Shown in pieces: positions 13,226-25,139 of a DNA stretch of 64,000 nucleotides. Numbering within the stretch: position 1 is the first letter of the stretch; each line of letters starts with the position of its first letter. Both the position numbers and the translations under genes were made by a program. The stretch comes from Branchiostoma lanceolatum (lineage: Eukaryota; Chordata; Leptocardii; Amphioxiformes; Branchiostomatidae): contig NC_089735.1 in NCBI RefSeq assembly GCF_035083965.1, positions 12,646,501 to 12,710,500 of the forward strand. Direction: 5' to 3'. The notes beneath the pieces were generated by a model that saw nothing but the letters and a program-made list of their open reading frames with translations, did no database searches and was not told the DNA's origin.

Positions 13226-16200
13226 TTAGCGCAGGTTCCCTGACCAATACTTCCCGTCCAAGTGGGTGCGAAGGCTGGGGTTCACAGAAAGGGCTCGCTT
13301 GGCACCTGTGAGCAGAGTCAAGAAAAATCAGAATTTCTGATGAAACAAGGAAACAAACGATAAAACATAGACAGTCACTACATTCTGCGAGAGAGAGCAA
13401 TTAGCAAAGGGTGAGGCCTTCAAAATAAAATCATTTTCCTCACATAGGCGTGTAACACATGGCCTTTTCACTAAACCCCTCGGTATGAGATTAGTCTGAT
13501 CAACTTTAGATCTATGTCGAAATCTCAACAACAACAAAAAAATGTCAGAAATATTATACTTTTCTGTAGCGGAAAAAGAGTCCACGGACGAACGTTAACA
13601 CATGCAGAAAGATCCTCTTCTCGCATCACTCCAAACCTCTACATTTCCAAGAAATTTGCCGTCTCTCTCCGCCTTTTTCCTGTCAACACACTTCCTTAGT
13701 ACACCATTGAATGTGTCTGAATGTTCGTCCATATCTCACCGTAAACGTCAGCTTTGTTTCCAGTTCGGATCTTCGGGCACCGAGCCTTCCGAGTCGGGTC
13801 CTCGTGGAACCGTCGGTCCTGTTCGGTACCGTAGTGCTGCCCGATCTGCAGTGCGCCCACGCCTGCTAGGACCGCTTCTTCGCCAGCTGGGCTTGACCTT
13901 CAAACGTTAGAAAACAATGGATAAAAAAAAAACATTCATATCAACAGAGTACAAAAATATTGGGGAAAAACACATGGGCACTAAAAACATAGCTTCATGA
14001 ACCAAATGTGTATCGGAACTTGTCTATATCGAATTATAACAAATACCAACGAAATGTTGTGTTTAATACAGTCTAATGTTTGAATCGTACCTTTTGTGTC
14101 TGCCGGTGTCGCGTGTTCCAATCATAGTTTCACCAGTCAACAGCGTTTCCAACAAGTTGGATGCATACTTGTCCACCATACCAGTCTTGGTGCCCTGCAA
14201 AGAAAGAACGCATCAGTCACAACGACCAACATATTATCATTGGGTACCGTAGGCCGACTTCTCCCTCTTCGCAGCCAGGGGCTGAACTGCGAGGAGCGCA
14301 CAATTGGCGGGGCTAGATCGCAAGGGTCTGGAGCGGCTGCCATTCTGCGCTAACTCAGGTGGCTTCAATACGACAAATGCCCCATGTGCGGCCATAGGAC
14401 TGTAGGTTTTGAACCACTCACATGACCGAGAAGGACCCCTCCTCTTTTCGATAAGTGCGATGGGTTCTTTTACGTGCTCGAGGTGTGGCTCTTCTCAAAC
14501 ACGGGACCTCCATTTAACGTCCTATCCGAAGCTAGGTACTCATTTACACCTGAGTGAAGTGAGAAGAGTTGTGCAAAGTGCCTTTCATAAGGGCACAACG
14601 TCAACGGGACAAATCAGGGAACCCCGGATTCAGTACCTCTGGGTTCCGGGGCCAAACACCCTGCCACTGCGCCACGGCGACGCCACATATATTACACATT
14701 GGAGTGGGAAAACAGCAACAACTGTGCATGGACACGTTTGTAGACTAATCTGCTCATACTCAGTTTACCTTTTCTTCTCTCTCGGAGATCCATCCCAACG
14801 TTTTCTGCACGAGCTCGTCCCGGGTCTGATCGCGAATCTCTGGCGGACAGAAGCGCAGTTGAGCCTGCAGACATACGAGCTCTCCTTCCATCACGGCTTT
14901 CAGCTGTAAAGATTTCCGACAAAACACTTATTTTCATATAACTTAATATTTGCCCCCGATTGTGCACTGTGAATTGTAAGGTGTAATAATGTACACTGTA
15001 GCATCCATCCCATTATAGGTGATGCCAGAATTAGAAGCAATCAATAAATCTATCTACTGGCCAAATCTGAGCTGAAAAAAAAATACTGAAAATATTGCTT
15101 ACATCTCTTTCAGTCTTGTCAGACTGGCTGGGCAAAGTCACATCGGACCGACCCAAGCCACGACCTGACCGTCCCAGGGCGTCCTCCCTCTCTTGCGGCC
15201 AACGGGACGTCTCGTAGCGCCGTGGATCAGTGTGCGAGACGCTTCTGGTAGAAACACCGGTGCGAGACGGTTTCGTGACGTCCGGACGACCACCTGTTTT
15301 TCCACCAACATCTTCTCGCTCCTCCAGCTTTTCCAGAATCCCGATGTTTTGTGCGTAAACGTCGTACACCATCTGTTTGCTGGCTGCATGAAACAATAAG
15401 CGATCATTTTAATTATCAATTTCAGCAATAGTACTAGAGTTAAATATTTGTGCTACATATTCTTCAGATTTGCTATGTTTCTTTTTGAGTTGAATGTGTG
15501 ATAGTTGTGTGCCGATTTGTTCTAAATAGAGAGAACGCTAGCGACCCCAAAAACACCCATCCCAATAAAATGGTATGGCGACCCTGTGACGTCACAATTC
15601 AAGATGGCGGCCACCACACATGCCAACGGATCCAACAAAGGTTTTGCTACGCAAACCTGTAATTTCAGCAATAGCACTAAACATTATGTTTGTCGAAGCC
15701 AATGTTGCAATTTTTCAGTATCCAAGCATGATGGCGTTGCGAGGCTATGGGAAAATGTTTATGCTATTCCACATCTACCAGATAGGGGGCAGTACTGACC
15801 TTGCAACGACCGATGCCGCTGCTCCGTTTTCTGGGGTGCGTAGCTCCCTCCCGCCGATCTGTAGTTACCGTGCGGCTCCCGGTAGTGGGCGCCACCAGAC
15901 TGTTCCTGGACGGCGTCGTACCCGTGCCCATGATGGCGTCTCTCACTCACCTGTTCGATACGGAATGCACCAAATATATAAATATAGAATACAACACGGA
16001 GTATCACCCGAGGTACCAGCCCGACCGCAGGTACTCACGACGCCAACCCTTTTAATGTGTTCTTATAACGTTACATGTACTACACTGTACCGTATAGATT
16101 TGGTCAATCCTGACCAAACATGAAGCACACATATCTAGCTTGTTACTGTGCATATGTAAATATGCCTTCCCGAACATTTGAAATGAGCAGATACCATGTC

Positions 16201-16581
16201 TGTGTGTCGACTGTTGCCATGGCTACTGGCCGTATACGGTTGAGGTTGAGTTGTCCTGGATCCAGATCCATAAGTTCTTGAGGCTCCGGTGTAACGCTCG
16301 TGGTCTCTGTCGCCTCTTCCACCACGGTCTGTTAACAGTAATAATGTTGTGTTATCAATGAGACACGTAACCATCCAGCTAGACGAGCTTTCCAGATATA
16401 GATATCGGTGCAGGTCAATCACTCATGACTTAGCGTTTTCCGTCAAACCACGGTACATACAAGCGTTACATATGCACCGACTGTATAAAAGACCAGTATC
16501 GATCACAAACTATGAATTATAGAAGAAGTGTCTGTAACTGTAATCTTACTTACCGTTGCTATGTCCCGAGTACCAGCTCAT
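13226..16581 (-). CDS. Gene A: uncharacterised Gly/Arg-rich protein, eight exons, 356 aa
   Basis: Exons (minus): 16581-16554, 16328-16195, 15950-15800, 15383-15103, 14903-14769, 14194-14091, 13897-13740, 13305-13226. They total 1071 nt, start MSWYSGHSN and end SGNLR-stop; all introns are GT-AG. Residues 1-104 are low-complexity (Gly, Arg, His, Ser, Tyr) and probably disordered. From ASKQMVYDVY (residue 105) the sequence becomes conserved with gene B: LGRSDV.LPSQSDKTERD, then a helical block with LVCLQAQLRFCPPEIRDQTR (about 208-227), an LLETLLTGET block, PAGEEAVLAGVGALQ, and a tail RALSVNPSLR. I do not recognise the family and see no signal peptide or membrane segment. It shares its 5' region head-to-head with P1. 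Introns carry a SINE and a CRE repeat. Existence is well supported by the independent paralogue; function is unknown. Confidence 0.82.
14375..14690 (-). mobile_element. tRNA-derived SINE in gene A intron 5
   Basis: Read on the minus strand it begins near 14690 with a tRNA-like head: GTGGCGCAGTGGCAGGGTG resembles an A box, followed by GGGGTTCCCTGA resembling a B box. The body carries the words AGTGCCTTT and GAAGTGAG in a spaced pattern I associate with dispersed tRNA-type SINEs of invertebrates. The element lies between the exons at 14769-14903 and 14091-14194. Exact ends and target duplications were not resolved. Confidence 0.55.
15436..15660 (+). mobile_element. CRE/YY1-bearing repeat, copy a
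   Basis: First of five copies of a 225-370-bp repeat. It begins around GAGTTAAATATTTGTGC, carries TGACGTCA at 15587-15594 and AAGATGGCGGCC at 15601-15612, and ends CGCAAACCTG. It is flanked by a near-identical direct repeat, AATTTCAGCAATAGYACTA, likely an 18-bp target duplication with one mismatch. It lies in a gene A intron and has lost part of the internal segment seen in copy b. No coding capacity. Confidence 0.65.
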
Positions 16582-17092
16582 TTCTCATGAGAAGTCACTA
16601 ATACCTCCCCCTGGCCTGCCTAGCGCCGAAAGCTTGTCTGAGGTCGTACCACGGTGTATCCTGTTCTAGCTCGGCGGGACTTTCGACGGAGAACGGTTCT
16701 TTCCACGGGTTTCTATGGGGATAACATGACATCACGCAATGTTTTGCCAGGGTCCGCCTTGTTCAATGTACAGTTTGGGTATTTCCACCGCGTGAGTCAT
16801 GACCCTGCGAAACTGAAAGCTGTAACTTCCCGTTTTTCAGATTACACAATAGGGGGCGGGACTTTCCAGAATCCAGGGTTATGATACTGAGTGAGAGGGT
16901 TTCTTGGATGTCACTAGAATCCCCACGGTTTCGGTGCAAGTGAATCACTGGAAATCACCGTGACGCCACATTTGAAAAATTCCCCTTTTCAAAATCGCCA
17001 TTTGCTACTAGTGTTGGCGTTTACTTTTGGAGGTAGTACACCGCTTCTCAGTTCTGTGAGCCAGGTGGCCTGTGAGGTGTCTCCAGACGACA
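16582..17092. promoter_or_regulatory. Shared divergent promoter of gene A and P1
   Basis: The start codons of gene A (minus, 16581) and P1 (plus, 17093) are 511 bp apart, so their promoters must overlap or be shared. Motifs that can be read directly: AP-1 type TGAGTCA (16793-16799), interferon-response type GAAACTGAAAG (16809-16819), canonical kappaB GGGACTTTCC (16858-16867), and a decayed GGAAATCACCGTGACG block (from 16950). The order AP-1, GAAANNGAAA, kappaB is kept upstream of P2 at 23564-23667. Motif identity is certain as sequence; factor binding is inferred. Confidence 0.65.
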
Positions 17093-20000
17093 ATGCCTAC
17101 CCGCTACGTTCTGAAGATTCCCTGCCCTATCACGGGATGCGCCGGACAGTAAGTACACCTAAACTACACATATGGCGCTGCTCTGCTAGGCGTAGCCTGG
17201 AAACCATATATACATACCATCGGGGGCTCCCCGATATCTCTACGGTGCTGGGAGTGATGCCCGCCCGCCCAGACAGCTTAGCCCGCTCGGGGACCGGTGT
17301 GGGTTTACGGCCTTGGATTAAGTTAGTTCCCCCCCCCCCTAGGATGGCGGCGGAACTCTTTATTGCAGCTAAAGTAGAAAGGCTGCGAAATTCTATATGG
17401 CAGCTAAGTAGACAGGCTGACAGAAACAGCTCAATAAAGCAGACTGGGCCCGGTAAAACACCCCTATATACTAAGCCGACCCCTAGAGACTCTAGAGACT
17501 GGGACCAGGCTATACTAGGCGCGTGGTGAATGTACATTAGGGCCGCATTCACTTGTTGTACACAATGCATGGCCCTTTATTGAAGAAGAAATATGCTTGT
17601 GTGCCGTGCAACAAGTAAATGCAGTCCTGTTAAGTCACCACGGCTATACAGCAAGGACAACTAGATTTCATTCTCGACGAGGCAACGGCTGTATGATTCT
17701 TCCCAACGGTGGCATGAAGCTAGCCTCTACCAGGCTCCGCGGATGGCTGGAAAAATAGTAGAAATTGGCCAAATAGAGTGAATAGTATGCTAAGGGAGTC
17801 GGCTACGGAGAGAGGGTCCAATATGCCAACTGTACCCCTATAGCAAACTAACCTCACTTTTATGTTTCTCTGTCTATTTGGCCAATTTCTACTCTTTCCA
17901 GCCGCCTCTGGAGCCTGGCATAGGCTAGCATGAAGCTAGGTTCCACTAATATAGGGCCTGTGACGTGCATGTATGTACAGGGGGAATGAATATCTGCTTT
18001 GTGCGGTCCCTCTTTTATTTCTGTTCCTGCCCCCTCGAATAAACTGTTCGCTTATATCCCATTTCCACTAGCGGCTGCTACCAATAAAAATTCGACTGCT
18101 CACTCAGTGAATTTCATAGACAAAGAACGAACCATTTTAAGTATTGTGTGTTTTGTTGTTGTTCCATCGTGCGTGATATTCTAATTATAAAAGTAAGTGT
18201 GACACAAACCCAACTAGAGTTAAGTATTTGTGCTACATATACTTCAGGTTTGCTATGTTAATTCAACGATTACGGAGTCTTTTCATAAATATGAATTGGT
18301 ATTGAATGTTTCTTTTTATTTGAGTTGAAGTTGTGTGCTGATTTGTTTAAAAAAAAGAGAGAACGCTATGATTTTTCCTCAAAACATCTGTTTGGAAACT
18401 AGCAAGAAAAAACACCCCTCCCTCAAAATGGTCACACCCAACATTAGCGACCCAAAAAAACATCCCTCCAAATAAAATTGGTATTGAATCCAATATGGTG
18501 ACCCTGTGACGTCACAATTCAAGATGGCGGCCACCAATCAAGCCAATGAACCCAACAAAGGTTTTGCTACGCAAACCTGCAATTTTGGGCACTCAAAAGT
18601 TGCTAAGCTAAGGGATCGCCGTCTAGTAGACTATGTACTATGTTTTTTATTTATCTATTCATTTATCAATCTTTAATGTAATTTCATTATTTCCCAGGTC
18701 CAAGCTCTCCCAATGGGTCTGCGCGAAAGACAACGGCACCATGTACGTAGATGAGGACGGCTTCCTGTCCTGTTACTCAAACAACCACCGCGCCAAGATC
18801 ATCTATTGGAAATTCGACTGTGGTGAGAGGGGCTCAGGGAGCAAGCACAACTACGAGCGATATGTGGTAAAACTTTATACTCATAACAAACACAAAACAA
18901 GAGTTCCACGACCTCATATCTCCATGAACGATTCTATTCATGCAAATGACTTACACATTTGCATAATATATGCTTGGTCATTAACGCATTTATCTAACTT
19001 ACACATGTTGCAATATTAACAGTCCTATAATTTTCCAATTAGATGAATTATGGTGTTTTTGCATTAATTATGCAAATTAGGAATCTATTTGCATAATTGG
19101 TATCTGTTGATGCTCCACTTTCCATAAACTACATGTTACATGTATTTGATGGAAAACACTGCAAATATAGATTTTCCTCATTAGCTATGCAAATTAAGTC
19201 ACAATTGGCATAATTTGCACTTCATTACGTATATCTCTGTCTAAGCTACCTTCATACTAAGAACCATGTTGACAGTCCTATAATTTTCCAATTAGATGAG
19301 AAATGGTGTTTTGAATCAATTATGCAAATTAGGAATTTATTTGCATAATTGGTATCTGTTGATGATCCACTTTCCATAAACTACATACGTTACATGTATT
19401 TGAGTCTGATAATGGAAAACACTGCAAATATAGATTTTCCTCATTAGCTATGCAAATTAAGTCCAAATTAGCATAATTTGCACTTCATTGTGTACATCTC
19501 TATCTTAGCTACCTGCATACTAAATATCAAGGAAATCCGTCGTTCCTTTGTTCAGTTATTTTCCTTAGAAGATTTTCACAAAAACGGCCCTGCAGTTCCA
19601 GAGGAAGCTGCTAGGGGGCCCAAACCTACACCACTTCTTTATTACATCACAAGCTATCTGCCACCCAAAAATCAAGACCACAGCACGTCCAGGTCATAAG
19701 ATACAAAAATTGAAGTTCTGCTGCAGTACCAAGGTCACATACCAGGGGGCCCAAAATCGACCTTGAACTTCGGCTTCACAACACCTGCCCATATACCAAA
19801 TATCATTGTAATCCATCAAGAGGTTTTTGAGTTATGCTTACTACAGTAGTGCGGAAACACAAACAAACACACAGACAAACAAACACACAGACAAACACAC
19901 CCAAAACTATATCTCCATTTTTCATGGAGATAATTAAAGTTACGTATTTGTGCTACATATACTTCAGGTTTGCTATGTTAGTTAAGCGATTACGGGGTAT

Positions 20001-20712
20001 TTTTATAGATATGAACTGGTATTGAATTTTTATTTTTATTTGAGCTGAATGTGTGATAGTTGTGTGCCGATTTCTTAAAAATAGAGAGAACGCTAAGGGA
20101 CCCCCAAAAAAACACCCCTTCCAATGACATGTTACGGCTACCCTGCGACATCACAAAATCAAGATGGCGGTCACCACACATACCAACGGATCCAACAAAG
20201 GTTTTGCCACGCAAACCTGAAATTGGCACAATGCGATACATAAGCATAATTATTGATATACGTATCATGAAGAATTGTACGGGTAGGGCCTAGGGGGGGA
20301 GGGGGTACAAAATTTATCGGCTGATTGTGACAATATTGAACCTTTTTTATCTAATTTCAAATCTCGTTATCCAGTCGGCAGACCTGGAAGGGTTCTCCCA
20401 CGCCATGGCCATCGGCCTGCCTCACCTGAAGGAAGCTGGAGCAGTCTGGGTCACCAAACTCATACAGAGCGTCGAGAAACAGTTTTTGTACGTATCTAAA
20501 TAACGTTTGCTGCATAACTTGCTTTTATCTAAGAAAAAAGACAAACTTGCTAGTATATAGGAAATATGAGCTGACTTCCATGGCGCAGTCTGATTTTATA
20601 GCCCTCTTCAATACCTGCAGTTATGTTGATCCTCTACGTATACAGCCAAAAAACGTTCTGCCATTGTGACTGACAGATTTCTTTATTTTTCTGCAGAAAC
20701 GGAGACTACTAG
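17093..20712 (+). CDS. P1: small cysteine-containing protein, four exons, 117 aa
   Basis: Exons: 17093-17148, 18698-18866, 20375-20487, 20697-20712, total 354 nt, all GT-AG. It starts MPTRYVLKIPCPITGC, so the first exon gives a C-x4-C pair. Exon 2 adds three more cysteines within WVCA, FLSC and FDCG, around the block NGTMYVDEDGFLSC and KIIYWKFDCG, then SGSKHNYER. Exon 3 is a helical tail, SADLEGFSHAMAIGLPHLKE and so on, ending KQF; exon 4 adds LNGDY-stop. The spaced cysteines suggest a small metal-binding fold, but this is inference. No signal peptide or membrane segment. P2 and P3 share exon structure, phases and residues. I do not know the family. Introns carry MITEs and CRE repeats, and a LINE fragment starts about 20 bp after the stop. 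Confidence 0.82.
17193..17512. mobile_element. TAGCCT-family MITE, P1 intron 1
   Basis: A 320-bp element starting TAGCCTGG and ending CCAGGCTA, flanked by 9-bp direct repeats TGCTAGGCG and TACTAGGCG (8 of 9 identical). It overlaps an open frame on each strand that has no gene-like features. Similar termini and 9-bp duplications occur at 17721-17927, 28854-28965 and 34111-34327. Confidence 0.75.
17721..17927. mobile_element. TAGCCT-family MITE with long inverted arms, P1 intron 1
   Basis: A 207-bp element beginning TAGCCTCTACCAGGCTCC and ending in the inverted counterpart GGAGCCTGGCATAGGCTA. Inner arms such as AGTAGAAATTGGCCAAATAG also pair with the right side. It is flanked by perfect 9-bp duplications GCATGAAGC (17712-17720, 17928-17936). 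Non-coding; the perfect duplication suggests a fairly recent insertion. Confidence 0.82.
18214..18586 (+). mobile_element. CRE/YY1-bearing repeat, copy b (longest)
   Basis: Runs from CTAGAGTTAAGTATTTGTGC through TTCAGGTTTGCTATGTTA to GCTACGCAAACCTG; the inner word CAGGTTTGC pairs with the terminal GCAAACCTG as a short inverted repeat. It contains TGACGTCA followed by CAAGATGGCGGCC, as in the other copies. It lies in P1 intron 1, about 110 bp before exon 2. Confidence 0.7.
18893..19940 (-). repeat. Long octamer-bearing interspersed repeat, P1 intron 2
   Basis: It begins with the word AGAGTTCCACGACCTCATAT, the reverse complement of the right end of the copies at 26325-28382 and 32585-33720, and ends near ATTTTTCATGGAGAT. 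The middle is a 250-bp direct duplication (19018-19258 and 19270-19520) containing several ATGCAAAT or ATTTGCAT octamers. The right half carries words such as CTGCAGTACCAAGGTC and GAGTTATGCTTAC that recur at 52730-53040. No coding frame; the transposition class is unknown. Confidence 0.65.
19935..20221 (+). mobile_element. CRE/YY1-bearing repeat, copy c
   Basis: Same repeat as 18214-18586, with CTTCAGGTTTGCTATGTTAG near the start and CACGCAAACCTG at the end. The CRE is decayed to GCGACATCAC, while AAGATGGCGG survives. It abuts the octamer-bearing repeat in P1 intron 2, about 150 bp before exon 3. Confidence 0.7.
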
Positions 20713-20732
20713 GGAGGGGCATTCGACGAAAA

Positions 20733-21153
20733 AATACGTTATATAATAACTTTATTGCACAACAATTGTACAAGGTACAAAGTATGGCATTCACTGGTAT
20801 ATTCTATTAGGCTAATCAGTCTATCTTATACAATATGGTGTAGTAGTATGGGATGACAATGGGATTTTACAATCATTGGAGGAGTTTCTAACGTCTAGAC
20901 ATTCTTTGATATACTTCCCAATGTATACCATGCATGGGTTGTCACCTTTTATCATGTACTTAAATTTGCTATTCAAGTCCATTGAGATAAATCCTGGTAG
21001 ATCCGACGATATCATTGAGTATAGTGAAGTACGTACATCACAATATTTGGGACATACAATCAAAAAGTGATATTCGCCTTCAACTACCTCTGGACAAAAT
21101 GGACAAACACTCTGGTCGATAGGAAGTTTTTGAATAAGATATGATATCAGCAT
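20733..21153 (-). mobile_element. LINE ORF2 C-terminal fragment and 3' tail
   Basis: The minus frame 21153-20821 reads as the end of a non-LTR retrotransposon ORF2. After LPIDQSVCPFC there is a C-x2-C...H...C knuckle (CPFC, then YHFLIVCPKYCDVR), which is the usual cysteine-rich C-terminus of LINE polyproteins. The reverse transcriptase is absent, so the copy is strongly 5'-truncated. Its 3' end reads TTGTGCAATAAAGTTATTAT, shared with the tails near 1955 and 26236. It lies antisense about 20 bp after the P1 stop codon, so it probably forms part of the P1 3' UTR. Confidence 0.75.
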
Positions 21154-23559
21154 CCATACGCAAAGTGATATGTGCCCAGGACTAACGACAATATATACTT
21201 AAGCTAATTATGCATAGCAGTACCTAAAGCTGGATAGGGCCTAAACTTTTTTTCATTCCAGAGGATATTTGGATTGAAACTCTGTTCACCTTGTTGTTGT
21301 TCACTTTGTAAAGCAATAGTGCGATCGTATATGACAAAAATTATGCCAACTGACATTCTTCTCGACGTATGAAGTTTGCACTGTGTGGTTCGACTAATAA
21401 ATACAGTGTACGAGCTAAGACTGCTTAATGCAAAATGACTTGTTATCATTTTGTATATACTTATTTACACATGATTAAGATAAGAGAAGACATTATTTCG
21501 ATAGCTATGATGAGTTGGTCATGATAAAGATGTCTATCTGTACAATTAAAGTACGTTTATACGTTTGTTCTCCTGGAGCAAGTGTCTGTGACTTGTTTTG
21601 TGTCTCGGGCATTTATGACGTGTCGTAATATCTATTAGGGGGTGTCGGAGAGGGGTAGTATCTCTTATGGATGGACAGTAGTGCTCTGCAGACCAGATAT
21701 GTTACGTAGATATCTATACCGATAGCAAAGTAAAGAAAACAAGTTGTTAACGTCGGTTGTGATGTTTATCTACGTTGACAATAGCAACCCGGACTTCCTA
21801 ACAACAACGCGAAACATCTCTACTGTAATTTTTCTTGAGCTCCGACAATTTCCAACCGGATAATCTAACGTTACACTTTGTTTGTTTATTTGTTTGAGCC
21901 TTTGATAATTCCAGTTTAGTGGCTAACATTTGAATAGTTAGCGACTATCTGTACAAATAGCTTGGTGGCCAGGAGTAGCAAGGAAAAGTTATGACTCGAT
22001 GATTTCACCTATTGAATACCGGTTTGTACCACAAAGTAATATCGCAGTTAACATATTCAAAGTAATGTTACTCTTCACCGTTTGTGTTTGATTTGATTTA
22101 TTCATTTGCCTGTCAAAAAAAAGCCAGCCAGGGCTACCCAACTACAAAGGGCTAGCCCTGGTAACTATTTGTATTACACGAGCCAGTGAACTTTGACCTT
22201 TGACCGGGAAGCTACCACACCTGTGCCGTTTCAAGCGATTTAATTTTAGTTTGTGTGGGTGTTTGACCTTGCCACCTTTGAATTCTCAGTTGTTTTGTTA
22301 TTTTTGTACGTAGTGACAAGTGTGTGATCAAGAAGAGCATGAAAGGAAAAAGTTGAACACCAGATAATGATAACTGAAGGTATTTTCCATAGTGTCGGGA
22401 GTCTCAGGACACAGTCAACATGACACAGTGCACCAGTAAACACTGTTATCCAGCCGTCATCGTCGGACTACTTTCACTATTGAGGAGGCTAAAAAACTAC
22501 TCAGTGGTGGTAATTCCCATGATGCGATGTATACTTTTGCATATTTTTTTTATATTTTAATTGGAACGTGGTTTATCATCTTTATGGGTAATAACCATTG
22601 AAAATGCTCTGTGTCTTAGTTCTTTTCGTACATTTACAAATGTATATCTAAATAAAGGTGCATATATGGGAGTATATGAGACACAAATTCACGTTATATT
22701 TGTGTACTAAGATATTCTTACTGACTTAGAGTTTATATTTCTAATCCCAAAAAAAAACAATTATATAGTACCCAAGACATACTACTAGTATATTGGGTAC
22801 GTATTGACCAGGGGAGGGGGCATTATACATATATACATCGCCGATATATATAAACACTGGACACATAATAAAATTATCAAGGTACCTGGCAGCTAAAGCT
22901 ATTACACAAAACATGTCACAACACTTATGTATGAGTTCCTACATTATATCTTTCTACTAAGATGTTCTTACTGACTTGGAGTTTATATTTCTAATAAAGT
23001 TTTATGGTTTTTATACCATGCACATGACTATTTCTTTTCAAACATACTTTGTGACAATACAAAATACCTATAACAATAGAATGACACACCTGCATACATA
23101 ATCCACCATAAAAGACAGGCAACTTTTCAACATACCACATACCAAAATGGCTACTCAATTCCCACCTAGTCTTCTCATAAATAAATGATGGCCTGCCAAA
23201 AGCCAATCACTCATCGAGTGCAAGTCAATATAGACCATCGTCATTATTCACTTGTTTGGATATCCAGTATGAACAACACCAATTTACAGTGCCATAGACA
23301 TAATACATTAACACATGACCCACAACAACAACCGTCGCCATGGCAATGTCTTTTTTCCATTGCCAGTCTTGTTTCATTTGGATGCTTTATTTTGGTTAAC
23401 TTTATTCGTTTTACCGAGGACATTACATAATGTCTTTGGTTTTACTTCTTAAGTTCGAATTTCATACAGGTCACAAGCTTTGAACGCACGTAACATATAC
23501 GTTGTGATAATACCAACGCCCTTTTGTAACACGTAGCTAACGTTGCATTCAAGTTCTTT
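21154..23559. other. Intergenic between P1 and P2
   Basis: No gene seen. It contains a LINE-type tail on the minus strand at 22084-22170 (CCAGGGCTA and GGGCTAGCCCTGG words), a decayed copy of the regulatory block (22436-22525), and a pair of direct repeats of about 60 bp (22685-22745 and 22938-22998) sharing TTCTTACTGACTT. No gene A-like partner for P2 was found on the minus strand here. Confidence 0.5.
22436..22525 (+). promoter_or_regulatory. Decayed copy of the AP-1/kappaB block
   Basis: Carries ACTTTCACTATTGAG and then GGTAATTCCCATGATG (from 22509), matching the block at 30370, 31385 and 36478 (GGAAATTCCCGTGATG) with changes. It lies about 1.3 kb upstream of P2. The resemblance is clear, but the kappaB-like core is degraded and it may be a relic. 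Confidence 0.5.
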
Positions 23560-23700
23560 CGCGTGAGTCATGCGCCTGCGAAACTGAAAGTTTGAGTAAT
23601 GAGGGGATTCCTGATATGGCACTAAAACCACCGAAGTCCCGATAACACTGACTCACTAGGAATCCCCGTGACAGCACATAAAAAATCCCCTTTTCATAAT
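23560..23700 (+). promoter_or_regulatory. P2 promoter module with AP-1, GAAANNGAAA and kappaB-like sites
   Basis: Direct reading gives TGAGTCA (23564-23570), GAAACTGAAAG (23580-23590), GGGGATTCCT (23603-23612), a second AP-1 TGACTCA (23649-23655) and GGAATCCCC followed by GTGACAGCA (23659-23676). The order and spacing of the first two match the A/P1 promoter (16793, 16809) almost base for base, and a CCCCTTTTCA word follows both. It lies 90-230 bp above the P2 start codon. Binding is inferred. Confidence 0.68.
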
Positions 23701-23789
23701 AATCGTCAATATTTGCTTCTGCTTTGGGAGAGCAATACCACTTCTCAGTTTTCGGTGCTTGTCTGGTGGTTTGGTGTCTTCAGACAAAA

Positions 23790-25139
23790 ATGCCTACCCG
23801 CTACGCGTTGAAGGTTCCCTGTCCTGTCACGGGATGCTCGGGGCAGTAAGTACAACCTAAATTACACTTTACCAAGTGACGTTAGAGTAATATGTTGCTA
23901 CCAGACAGTGGCTGTGAAGTGGTCATACATGCCAGGGCTACTATGATGTTGTTTTTGTGCCGTTCCATTCATATTCATAGTCAGAGTAACAAAACGTCAC
24001 TGCCCAGCCCCTCCCAAAAAATAGAGGGGGGCTGCTAGAACCGTTATCGAGTCAGACTACATTTAATTTCTGTCGATAGAAGATAATGTCTAAAATGAAA
24101 CTCCATTCTAACAAACGCTCACACACTGTTTGTTCCCTAATATTAATCACCATATGTCCACTCCATTGTTCAGTTTAATCGGTTAGTGCGTGCTATAAAC
24201 ATTGAATTGTGGTTGTAGGAACCGGTTAATCTCCGGATGGGTCTGTAATGCAGACAACGGCACCATGTACGTGGATGAGGACGGCTATCTGTCCTGTCAG
24301 ACAATGGCTCACCGCGACAAAATCATCTACTGGAAGTTCGACTGTGGCGAGAGGGACCCAGGGAGCAAACACAACTACGAAAGATGGCAGGTAAACTTCA
24401 TAGACACAGTAGAAAATAAATTCAAACCTGTAAACCAACATGGTATGTGAAAATATGATTTCTAAACAGGATCGGAGAGATGTCGTTTAAGGAGTTGGAC
24501 GATTATCTTTTGTGAACAAATACTGGTGACCAAATGATGTAGCGCACAAAGTGATATAACGTTAGTAAAAAAACAGTTAACATTTTCCCCCTTTTTATTT
24601 AGTCGGCAGATCTGGAAGGATTCATGCACGCCATGTCCATCGGTCTGCCTCACCTGAAGGAAGCCGGAGCAGTCTGGGTCACCAAACTCATACAAAGCGT
24701 AGACAAACAATTCAAGTACGTATTTCTGTATCATTAATCGCATTCTGTGTCAAAATTACAGAATTATCATGTGTCTAGCTAGCATTTGACAACTTACCTA
24801 AATATGATAAGATGATAAAACTTTCGTTGACATATGATCACACTCTCTAGATTCAAACGAAATACATAGCTATCTAAAATATAGCTTCTCTATCGATTAT
24901 ATGTCGATTTATATGCAATTCCATCATACTGTCCCAACAGATAGTCGTCTCACTAACGATGACAAATATTTTTTGACCACCAAGTTCAAAATGGTGAAAG
25001 GGTAGCGGAAATTGCAATGCACCTTATGTATATATTTTAGGCCTCTGAAATTGTGAACACAATACGAGTGCGTACAGTAATAATACAACCGATTTACCAT
25101 CGTGACTGACTGATTTCCTTACTTTCTTACAGAGGATGA
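23790..25139 (+). CDS. P2: small cysteine-containing protein, four exons, 115 aa
   Basis: Exons: 23790-23845, 24219-24390, 24603-24715, 25133-25139, total 348 nt, all GT-AG with the same phases as P1. It starts MPTRYALKVPCPVTGCSGQ. Exon 2 reads NRLISGWVCNADNGTMYVDE, GYLSCQTMAHR, KIIYWKFDCGERDPGSKHNY. Exon 3 differs from P1 exon 3 at three of 37 codons (SADLEGFMHAMSIGLPHLKE), so P1 and P2 are the closest pair in the cluster. The last exon adds only KG-stop. Cysteines are conserved with P1 and P3. No gene A-type partner lies upstream. An AATAAA at 25839-25844 is a plausible poly(A) signal. Function unknown. Confidence 0.83.
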
